A stretch of DNA of 8,686 nt from JBKPDV01 sp046728075. GTDB lineage: Bacteria; Acidobacteriota; Thermoanaerobaculia; UBA5066; Gp7-AA6. The notes below the pieces were generated by a model, which worked only from the letters and a program-made list of their open reading frames with translations, was not told the DNA's origin and made no database searches. How positions within the stretch are numbered: the first letter of the stretch is position 1; each line of letters starts with the position of its first letter. Made by a program: the position numbers and the translations under genes. Positions 1 to 5,692 of this stretch are shown here, in pieces. The stretch lies in the NCBI GenBank assembly GCA_046728075.1, contig JBKPDV010000095.1, forward strand, positions 1 to 8,686, written 5' to 3'.

Positions 1-381
1 CGCACCAAACCGAGCCAGGGCTGCCGACAAAGCCTGCAAATGCTGCTGGCCCTCACCGATGTCCATCGGGTACTCGTCCAGCGCCGATCGCTGCGCGACC
101 GACCGGGCGGTCCCTTGCGCGATTCCTCCTAGCTGGACCGCACGTTCGGCGATCAGGTCGACGTACTCCACGACTGTGTCGTTGATCTCGTCGAAGAGCT
201 TGTGGAGCGCGATGAAGCCTGGCCCCTTGACGTTCCAATGAGCGGCCTTCGTCTGGGTCTGAAGATCGATGCAGTCGGCCAGCCGCTCGTTCAGGAGTGC
301 AACCAGCCGTTCGCGCGACGAACCCGGGATGTCATTCGCAGTGGGATACAGGCGTTCTGTCTGAAGCATCAGAGCTTTCAT
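1..381 (-). CDS. dps: Dps-family DNA-protecting ferritin (partial, C-terminus off the window)
   Basis: The minus strand encodes 127 residues in frame up to the window edge, starting at ATG 381-379. A strong Shine-Dalgarno sequence, AGGAGAGG (388-395), lies 6 bases upstream. The product begins MKALMLQTERLYPTANDIPG and carries the Dps ferroxidase pattern: His48 (in HWNVKG), His60, Asp64, Asp75 and Glu79. This spacing is the same as the H51/H63/D67/D78/E82 set of E. coli Dps. Dps forms a cytoplasmic dodecamer that oxidises Fe(II) with hydrogen peroxide, stores the iron and often shields DNA. Family members are usually about 155-185 residues, so roughly the last helix or two lies outside the window. 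The gene diverges from the nfnA operon across a 178-bp gap. The family call is very secure; whether it binds DNA cannot be judged from the part visible. Confidence 0.95.
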   Translation of the reverse strand, partial: MKALMLQTERLYPTANDIPGSSRERLVALLNERLADCIDLQTQTKAAHWNVKGPGFIALHKLFDEINDTVVEYVDLIAERAVQLGGIAQGTARSVAQRSALDEYPMDIGEGQQHLQALSAALARFGA

Positions 382-480
382 GTCTTTCCTCTCCTTTCGA
401 GAAGCCCAAACCGCACCCCAATAGACCTCGAAAGTTCCGCGTCGCGCAGATCCATCCGCATCACTTCTCGTCTCTCTTCC

Positions 481-494
481 GATGCAAATGCATC
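481..494. promoter_or_regulatory. Perfect 6-bp dyad GATGCA-AA-TGCATC, possible operator
   Basis: This is a perfect inverted repeat with a 2-base centre inside the dps/nfnA divergent region. No coding sequence was seen in the whole gap (382-559). The dyad sits just upstream of the best -10-like hexamer for nfnA, where an activator site could lie. The protein that would bind it is unknown; a chance palindrome is possible. Confidence 0.3.
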
Positions 495-518
495 AGTTCC
501 GGCCGGACCGCCGCCTCC

Positions 519-524
519 GATAAT
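519..524 (+). promoter_or_regulatory. Possible -10 element of the nfnA operon
   Basis: GATAAT matches the sigma-70 -10 consensus at five of six positions. It would place the transcript start near 531, about 29 bases before the preferred nfnA start codon. No good -35 hexamer is visible at 16-18 bp spacing, so an activated promoter or a false match are both possible. Confidence 0.25.
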
Positions 525-559
525 GGGTCGCCTTCCAACCAGTCGATGAGGTGACCAAC

Positions 560-1507
560 GTGTTCGAAATTCGGGTCAAGAAGTCCATGGGCGAGAACGT
601 CACCCTCTTCGAGGTCGAGGCCCCGCGCGTGGCGCGCCGCCACCGGGCAGGCCAGTTCGTCATGGTGCGCCCGCGCGACCACTCCGAACGGATCCCGCTG
701 ACCATCGCGGACGCCGATTCCGAGAAGGGGACGATCACGCTCGTCGTGCAGGCCGTCGGCAAGACGACGTTCGAGATGTGCGAGACACTCGCGCAGGGGG
801 ACGCGCTCTCCAACGTCGCCGGGCCTCTGGGCAACCCAACGCACATCGGCGTTCCCGGGAAGCCCGACGACTTCCGCGGCACCGTCGCCTGCGTGGCCGG
901 CGGTATCGGGGCCGCGCCTCTGCTCCCGGTCGCCCGCGCCTTCCGGAAGGCCGGCCACGAGGTCGTCACGATCCTGGGTGCGCGGCGCAGGGATCTGCTC
1001 GTCTTCGAGGACCGGCTCGGCGCCGCCTCGAGCGAGCTCGTCGTCTGCACGGATGACGGTTCCCGCGGACGCAAGGGATTCGTGACCGACGCGCTGAAAG
1101 ACTTGATCGAGAGTCGGCGGGCGCGCGGGGGCGACGTCGACCTCGCCATCGCGATCGGGCCCCCGCTGATGATGAAGTTCTGCTCGAGGACGACGCAGCC
1201 CTACGGTGTCGCGACGCTCGTCAGCTTGAACACCATCATGGTGGACGGCACCGGGATGTGCGGCGGTTGCCGCGTCATGGTGGACGGCGCCGCCCGGTAC
1301 GTCTGCGTGGACGGCCCGGAGTTCGACGGCCACAAGGTCGACTTCGACGGCATGATGCGGCGCCAGGCCATGTACAAGCCGGAAGAGGCGGAGAGCCTCG
1401 CGCGCTACCGCGAGAACGACCCGAGCTGTCAGATGCAGGCGTCCGTGGCCACGGCGGTCTCGGAGTCCGAGGGCGCGGCCCGGCCGGACGCGCACAAGGG
1501 AGCCTGA
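560..1507 (+). CDS. nfnA: NfnA: small FAD/[2Fe-2S] subunit of NADH-dependent ferredoxin:NADP+ oxidoreductase
   Basis: The product has 315 residues from GTG 560, which has GAGG (548-551) 8 bases upstream. An in-frame GTG at 551 would add three residues but overlaps that ribosome site and has none of its own. The order of motifs is that of the PyrK/SudB/NfnA reductases: a ferredoxin-reductase barrel with the FAD motif RIPLTIA (about 45-51), a nucleotide domain with VAGGIGAAPLLP (about 112-123), then a C-terminal iron-sulfur segment. In the last, Asp229, Cys234, Cys237 and Cys249 reproduce the Asp-plus-three-Cys [2Fe-2S] ligand spacing known for NfnA, followed by the family signature VDGPEFDGHKVDFD. 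With NfnB it forms a cytoplasmic complex that couples NADH, ferredoxin and NADP(H), in some organisms by flavin-based electron bifurcation. An annotation as sulfide dehydrogenase beta subunit or dihydroorotate dehydrogenase electron-transfer subunit reflects the same family. Confidence 0.9.
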   Translation: MFEIRVKKSMGENVTLFEVEAPRVARRHRAGQFVMVRPRDHSERIPLTIADADSEKGTITLVVQAVGKTTFEMCETLAQGDALSNVAGPLGNPTHIGVPGKPDDFRGTVACVAGGIGAAPLLPVARAFRKAGHEVVTILGARRRDLLVFEDRLGAASSELVVCTDDGSRGRKGFVTDALKDLIESRRARGGDVDLAIAIGPPLMMKFCSRTTQPYGVATLVSLNTIMVDGTGMCGGCRVMVDGAARYVCVDGPEFDGHKVDFDGMMRRQAMYKPEEAESLARYRENDPSCQMQASVATAVSESEGAARPDAHKGA

Positions 1508-1509
1508 GC

Positions 1510-3021
1510 ATGTCGGACCAGGAAAAAACGAACCCGAACCCAGAAGAGCTCGCGGCGCGGATCGAAAACCGCGGGAGCCTGACGAACAAACAGCGCGGCC
1601 AGCTCCCGAAGATCTTCTGGGCCGAACAGGACCCCGCCGAGCGCGTGAAGAACATCCGCGAGGTGCCGTTCGCTTACACGCCCGACCAGGCGCGCGCCGA
1701 GGCTCTGCGCTGCCTTTCCTGCAAGAACGAGCCGTGCGTGACGGGCTGTCCCGTCGGCGTGGACGTGCCCAGGTTCCTGAAGCTCGTTGCCGAAGGCGAT
1801 TTTCGCGGCGCCATCCGCGCCATCAAGGAGACCAATCTGCTCCCGGCGATCTGCGGGCGCGTCTGCCCGCAGGAGAGCCAGTGCCAGGAAAACTGCATGG
1901 TGGCCAAGGTCCACAAGGATCTGGGTTTTGCCGTCTCGATCGGAAAGATCGAGGCCTTTCTGGCCGATTGGGAGCGCGAGGAGGGGGGCGTGGAGCTTCC
2001 GCCGGTCGGCAGCCCGACCGGCTTGCGAGTCGCGATCATCGGCGCGGGGCCGTCGGGCCTGGCCTGCGCGGGGGACTTGAGGCGCTTCGGCCACGAGGCC
2101 GTGGTGTTCGAGGCTTTCCACAAGGCGGGAGGCGTGCTCGTCTACGGCATCCCCGAGTTCCGCCTGCCCAAGGACATCGTTCAGGCCGAGGTCGACAACC
2201 TCGAAAAGATGGGAGTGCAGTTCGAGTTCGACACAGTCATCGGCCAGACGCTTTCCGTCGACGACCTCTTTGACGAGGGATTCGACGCCGTCTATGTCGC
2301 GACGGGCGCGGGCCTGCCCTACTTCGTCAACGTCCCCGGCGAAGACTTCAACGGCGTCTACTCGGCCAACGAGTATCTGACCCGCGCGAACCTGATGGGC
2401 GCCTACCGATTCCCGCAGGAGGACACGCCCGTCCTGCGCCGCGACAACGTCGCCGTCCTGGGGGGCGGAAACGTCGCCATGGACGCCGCGCGCACCGCGC
2501 TGCGGCTGGGAGCGAAGAACGTCTACCTCGTCTACCGACGCTCGCGCGAGGAGATGCCGGCGCGTCTGGAGGAAGTGCACCACGCCGACGAGGAGGGGGT
2601 CCAGTTTCGGCTCCTGAACGCGCCGGTCGAGATCCTCGCAAACGCCGACGGCTGGGTGCGGGCGCTCAAGGTGCAGAGATGCGAGCTCGGCGAGCCGGAC
2701 GAGAAGGGGCGCCGCCGCCCTGTCCCGATCGAGGGCGCTTACGAGGAGCTGCCGGTCGAGATCGTGATCGAGGCGATCGGCAACGGCCCGAACCCGCTGA
2801 TCCCCAAGACCACGTCGGGCTTGAGCGTCACGCGCCACGGCACGCTCGTGGTCGACGAGGCGACGATGATGACGACGCGCAAGGGCGTCTTTGCCGGCGG
2901 CGACATCGTGGCCGGCGCTTCCACGGTCATCCTGGCCATGGGCCACGGCCGCAAAGCGGCCGCCGCCCTCGACGCCTACCTGCGGAGCGAGGCTGCCGAG
3001 AAGAGCGAGCCGCAGGCATGA
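1510..3021 (+). CDS. nfnB: NfnB: large FAD/2x[4Fe-4S] subunit (GltD-like NADPH oxidoreductase)
   Basis: The product has 503 residues from ATG 1510, with AAGGGAG at 1496-1502 overlapping the end of nfnA; the start is 2 bases after the nfnA stop. The N-terminal part holds two cysteine groups, Cys68/71/76/80 and Cys115/119/125/129 (CGRVCPQESQCQENC), which ligate two [4Fe-4S] clusters in this family. An FAD-binding fold begins at VAIIGAGPSG (174-183). The NADPH domain has VAVLGGGNVAMDAA (314-327) and the VYRRSREEMPAR segment typical of glutamate synthase small subunits. The second flavin motif is FAGGDIVAGASTVILAMGHG (461-480). The length suits NfnB/SudA. Many databases call such proteins NADPH-dependent glutamate synthase (homotetrameric) or GltA. 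The adjacent nfnA and the absence of a glutamate synthase large subunit argue for Nfn. Whether it bifurcates electrons cannot be read from motifs alone. Confidence 0.92.
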   Translation: MSDQEKTNPNPEELAARIENRGSLTNKQRGQLPKIFWAEQDPAERVKNIREVPFAYTPDQARAEALRCLSCKNEPCVTGCPVGVDVPRFLKLVAEGDFRGAIRAIKETNLLPAICGRVCPQESQCQENCMVAKVHKDLGFAVSIGKIEAFLADWEREEGGVELPPVGSPTGLRVAIIGAGPSGLACAGDLRRFGHEAVVFEAFHKAGGVLVYGIPEFRLPKDIVQAEVDNLEKMGVQFEFDTVIGQTLSVDDLFDEGFDAVYVATGAGLPYFVNVPGEDFNGVYSANEYLTRANLMGAYRFPQEDTPVLRRDNVAVLGGGNVAMDAARTALRLGAKNVYLVYRRSREEMPARLEEVHHADEEGVQFRLLNAPVEILANADGWVRALKVQRCELGEPDEKGRRRPVPIEGAYEELPVEIVIEAIGNGPNPLIPKTTSGLSVTRHGTLVVDEATMMTTRKGVFAGGDIVAGASTVILAMGHGRKAAAALDAYLRSEAAEKSEPQA

Positions 3022-3046
3022 TCATGGCGCACTTCCGTTTGCCGGC

Positions 3047-4291
3047 ATGAACGAGACCGTGCACTCCGCCGTCGAGCTGGAAATCGAGCTGTTCTGCCGC
3101 GGGCTGAGGCTCGATGCTTCGTGCAGCGTGGAGGACGACGGGAGGCGACTGGCGCGAACGCGCGCGGGACTCGGATCGGGCCTGGAGCTCGTCCTGCCGG
3201 CGCCGCGCAAACCGATCTGGGTCAACGTCCCGGTCGTGGAGAAGTTCGCGGCCTCTTCCCCTTTCCGTCTCGTCAAGGAGGAAAGTCGCTACACCGTCAG
3301 CGACGATCGTACCGGCGCCTCCTATCCGGTCGAGATCCCCGAGGAGCCGGCCTGGTACGGACGCAGAACCTCGTCGGGCGTCGAGATGAGCCGCATCGGC
3401 GTGCTTCAGGGCAACTACCTGGGGATTTACGTGTCGACGAGCTGTCTTCTCTGGGCGTCGCAGCCCTCGCGCGCCTGCAAGTTCTGCACGACGGGAAAAA
3501 ACCTCGGCGTCAACGAGCAGCCGCGCAAGAACCTCGAAGACGTAGTCGAGGTCGCGCTCGCGGCGCGGGACGAATCGGGCTCGGTCTTTACTCATTTGAA
3601 CACCGGCTACCACTACGAGGAAGTGGACAAGCTCGAGCCGATCCATGGACTGCGGCAGTGCGAGCCCTTCGTGCGCGCGATCCGGGAGCGGGTCGGCGGC
3701 TTCATCGGGGTCCAGTGCTTTCCGGTGCCGGAACGGCAGTTCCACGAATACGATGCGTTGATCGACGCGGGCGCCGATCATTTCTCTTTTTGCTACGAGT
3801 TCGAAGACTCGGAGGTTTTCGCCCGTCTTTGCCCGGGCAAAGCGGACACCATCGGCCAGGAGGGCTTCTTCCGCGCGATGGAGTACGCGTCGAACAAGCT
3901 CGGGCGCGGCCGCGTCTCGGGGGAGATCATCGCGGGTCTCGAGTCGGTCGAGGCGACGAAACGTGGAATCGACCGGATCGTCGCGGCCGGCGCGTTCCCG
4001 ACGGTCTGCATCTTTCGGCCGACGATCGGAAGCGAGCTCGAGAATGAGCCGCCTCCCGATCCCGAGGCGATGAAGGACGTCTTCGCCCATCTCTGGAAGG
4101 CCTGCCGGGACGCGGGCCTGCCCGTCGGGATCCTCCCCATCGAGGTCTCGCTCGTGGTCCAGCCCGAGGAGACGCGCGACTTGGTCGAGCCCTCCTTCTC
4201 TTCATCTCTCTACGGCTGGAAGCTCGCCGCGCTCAAGCAGCTCGCACGGCCCTACATCGCCTGGAAGCGCCGGCCGCGAGCCGCCGCCTGA
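3047..4291 (+). CDS. Radical SAM protein with CX10CX2C cluster motif, nfn-linked
   Basis: The product has 414 residues from ATG 3047; no clear ribosome site precedes it, and its 25-base gap from nfnB suggests translational coupling. Residues 1-115 form an unrecognised N-terminal domain. Residues 125-160 carry Cys133, Cys144 and Cys147 (TSCLLW...ACKFC), a radical SAM [4Fe-4S] motif with 10 rather than the usual 3 residues between the first two cysteines. A barrel-like region follows, with HLNTG (183-187) where the SAM-contacting GGE-type motif is expected, SGEIIAGLES (291-300) and FRPTIGSELE (323-332). The general plan resembles the MSMEG_0568-type radical SAM proteins, including the wide first spacing, RVSGEI/GL and FRP elements, but identity is modest from memory and the nitrilase neighbours of that system are absent. 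No SPASM or B12 domain is obvious. The substrate is unknown. Linkage to nfnAB suggests a reduced-ferredoxin supply, which is inference. Confidence 0.8.
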   Translation: MNETVHSAVELEIELFCRGLRLDASCSVEDDGRRLARTRAGLGSGLELVLPAPRKPIWVNVPVVEKFAASSPFRLVKEESRYTVSDDRTGASYPVEIPEEPAWYGRRTSSGVEMSRIGVLQGNYLGIYVSTSCLLWASQPSRACKFCTTGKNLGVNEQPRKNLEDVVEVALAARDESGSVFTHLNTGYHYEEVDKLEPIHGLRQCEPFVRAIRERVGGFIGVQCFPVPERQFHEYDALIDAGADHFSFCYEFEDSEVFARLCPGKADTIGQEGFFRAMEYASNKLGRGRVSGEIIAGLESVEATKRGIDRIVAAGAFPTVCIFRPTIGSELENEPPPDPEAMKDVFAHLWKACRDAGLPVGILPIEVSLVVQPEETRDLVEPSFSSSLYGWKLAALKQLARPYIAWKRRPRAAA

Positions 4292-4333
4292 GCTTCGCTC
4301 GGGATCTGCGCCTTCGGCGCACCGGCTTGCCGG
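4290..4333. terminator. Cluster of three small hairpins between convergent genes
   Basis: Three inverted repeats lie in tandem: GAGC-TTC-GCTC (4290-4300), TGCGCC-TTC-GGCGCA (4307-4321) and CCGG-CTTG-CCGG (4322-4333). They overlap the stop of the radical SAM gene and end 6 bases before the stop of the opposing gene. They may end transcription from both sides or protect the mRNA 3' ends. There is no T-run on either strand, so this is not a textbook intrinsic terminator. Confidence 0.4.
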
Positions 4334-4338
4334 CTCGA

Positions 4339-4818
4339 TCAGTTTGTGGGCTTGGTGCCGGGCTGCGCAGTCGTGCCCTTCATCATCGGGCAGTCCATCG
4401 GCATTTCCATTTTCATTCCCATTCCGGCTTCGCCGCAGCAGCCCATCATGCCGCCGTGACCGCTCATCATCATGCCGCCCATCATGGGTGAGTCGCCCAT
4501 CCCTTTCTGCATCGATTCATGGAATGCGATGAGCTTCTCGAGGACGGATTCCAGCGCTGCGACCTTTTTCTCGCCGCGGGCTTTCCTCGCCGCGTCGAGC
4601 TGTGTCTGAATCTCCGTCCAGGCGGCCTGATGCTTCTCCATCATGGCCTTCTGCGCATCCATCATCTTTTGATGCGCGGCCGCCATCTCCTGGCAGTGCC
4701 TGGCGCAGGCTTGCGCGTCGAAGCCGGGCGCTGCGGGAGTCTTCGCCTCCTGGGCGACGACCGCGCCGCCGGCGAGAAGCAGAGCCATCGACCAGATCGA
4801 AATTCGAACTTTGAGCAT
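4339..4818 (-). CDS. Exported methionine-rich, probably metal-binding protein
   Basis: The product has 159 residues from ATG 4818, with GGAGG 5 bases upstream. Residues 1-22 look like a Sec signal peptide (positive start, hydrophobic SMALLLAGGAVV, cleavage after VVA), and no lipobox is seen. A charged helical, probably coiled-coil stretch (about 35-107) begins with Cys38 and Cys42 and is rich in Lys, Gln and Glu. The tail (103-146) has 16 Met in 44 residues, with Cys127-Cys128, Cys143 and a single His121, in runs such as PMMGGMMMSGHGGMMGCC. Methionine and cysteine clusters of this kind bind Cu(I)/Ag(I) in periplasmic copper-handling proteins, so copper or another soft metal is a reasonable but unproven ligand. 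I do not recognise a named family, and the LTXXQ signature of Spy/CpxP is absent. It lies downstream of the Crp/Fnr gene, separated by 111 bp, so it may be transcribed separately. Confidence 0.85.
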   Translation of the reverse strand: MLKVRISIWSMALLLAGGAVVAQEAKTPAAPGFDAQACARHCQEMAAAHQKMMDAQKAMMEKHQAAWTEIQTQLDAARKARGEKKVAALESVLEKLIAFHESMQKGMGDSPMMGGMMMSGHGGMMGCCGEAGMGMKMEMPMDCPMMKGTTAQPGTKPTN

Positions 4819-4893
4819 CTTGACCTCCGGGGAGAGACTATGGTCCCGCCAAGACTTCGGGCTTGAGGCAACTGAATCAGAACGCTGGATTTG

Positions 4894-4910
4894 CCGGCCT
4901 CGGCGGCCGG
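4894..4910 (-). terminator. GC-rich hairpin downstream of the Crp/Fnr gene
   Basis: CCGGCC-TCGGC-GGCCGG is a perfect 6-bp stem about 20 bases beyond the stop of the regulator, on the same strand. It could terminate regulator transcription before the Met-rich gene. The following bases lack a T-run, so Rho-dependent action or mere chance in GC-rich DNA remains possible. Nothing else was recognised in the 111-bp gap 4819-4929. Confidence 0.3.
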
Positions 4911-4929
4911 AACTGGCCGGGCGAAACTC

Positions 4930-5619
4930 TCAAGCCTCGGGTGCGATCGCGGCTAAGGCGAGAGGATCCGCGATCCGAAAGCCCTTCTTGTCCGTTTCGA
5001 CGACGCCTTCCTTTTGCCAGCGGCTCATGACGCGGATGGCGGTCTCGATGGTCGTGCCGACCAGGTCGGCGATCTCCTGGCGAGAAAGCGGGAGCGGGAC
5101 GAAGACGGCGCCGTTGGACTGCTTCTGCCCCATGCGGTCGGCCAGCGTGGCGAAAAGACGAGCCGCTCGGTACTCGACCGAGCCCGTCATGTCCGCCATG
5201 CGCCGATTCACGCTCATCAGCCGCATCGTCAGACCCGCCAGCAGGCGGCGCGTGATCTCGGGCCGCTTTTCGATGAGCTGAAAGAACGCGCGCTCGGGGA
5301 TCGAGATGACCCCGGAGGGCTCGAGCGCGATCGCCGTCGCCGGAAAAGGGCGTCCCTCGAAGACCGCGACGGCTCCGACTGGCTCGCCCGGTCCCAGAAT
5401 CTCCAGGATCAGGTCGCGGTCCGGTCCGGCCTTGACGATTTTGACCTTCCCCACGAAGAGGAAATGGATGCGCTCGGCCGGATCCCCTTCCTGGAAAATC
5501 GTGGCGCCCTTCTCGTACGCGGAGAGCTCGCAGAGCGGGGACAGCGCTGCGCGATCCTCGGGCTTCAGCGACCCGAGGATCGGAATCGCATCGAAAGGTA
5601 TGGGCGGGCGCTCCGGCAC
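4930..5619 (-). CDS. Crp/Fnr-family transcriptional regulator (DNR/NnrR-like by context)
   Basis: The product has 229 residues from GTG 5619. The frame stays open to 5790, but the extra N-terminus would overlap the nnrS gene, is Arg/Pro-rich and matches no family feature. Residues 12-125 form the cNMP-type beta-barrel sensor (IFQEGDPAERIHFLFVGKVKIVK), a dimer helix spans about 118-147, and a winged helix-turn-helix lies at 175-215 (LSRQEIADLVGTTIETAIR). Residues that contact cAMP in Crp are not kept: the GE...RSA pattern is VGAVAVFEGRPFPATA here. Only one cysteine (Cys30) is present, so the Fnr [4Fe-4S] cluster cannot form. In the recognition helix Glu192 and Arg196 match Fnr E209 and R213, but Ile195 replaces Ser212. 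The neighbour nnrS points to nitric-oxide or oxygen sensing, which is inference; the ligand is unknown. Confidence 0.88.
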   Translation of the reverse strand: MPERPPIPFDAIPILGSLKPEDRAALSPLCELSAYEKGATIFQEGDPAERIHFLFVGKVKIVKAGPDRDLILEILGPGEPVGAVAVFEGRPFPATAIALEPSGVISIPERAFFQLIEKRPEITRRLLAGLTMRLMSVNRRMADMTGSVEYRAARLFATLADRMGQKQSNGAVFVPLPLSRQEIADLVGTTIETAIRVMSRWQKEGVVETDKKGFRIADPLALAAIAPEA

Positions 5620-5625
5620 CGGCCG

Positions 5626-5631
5626 ATTATA
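5626..5631 (-). promoter_or_regulatory. Perfect TATAAT -10 box of the Crp/Fnr gene
   Basis: On the minus strand the 73-bp gap between the nnrS stop and the regulator GTG contains a perfect TATAAT. With the usual spacing the transcript would start at or next to base 5619, the first base of the GTG. No -35 consensus lies at 16-18 bp and no Shine-Dalgarno precedes the GTG, which fits a leaderless, possibly activator-dependent transcript. Confidence 0.4.
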
Positions 5632-5692
5632 GGTTTCGCACCGACGGCTCCCTGCCGGGATCCGACTCGGTGCTCTCGCGTCGGGACGAAAA

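Noticed and set aside
432..438. GGAACTT on the minus strand upstream of dps, resembling an ECF sigma -35
   Set aside because: No matching -10 element was found at the usual distance.
461..1495. Long minus-strand open frame opposite nfnA (344 codons)
   Set aside because: It lies antisense to a gene with clear family motifs, its product is Arg/Gly/His-rich without a recognisable domain, and long antisense frames are common in GC-rich DNA.
1429..2946. Long minus-strand open frame opposite nfnB (505 codons)
   Set aside because: It mirrors the codon pattern of nfnB, has no ribosome site or domain, and would overlap the whole of a well-supported gene.
1510..3021. Reading this gene as glutamate synthase small subunit (GltD)
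   Set aside because: No glutamate synthase large subunit is nearby, and the directly preceding nfnA with the Asp-plus-three-Cys iron-sulfur motif fits an Nfn complex better.
2927..4090. Minus-strand open frame opposite the radical SAM gene (387 codons)
   Set aside because: It is an antisense shadow with biased Arg/Asp/Val composition and no homology signal.
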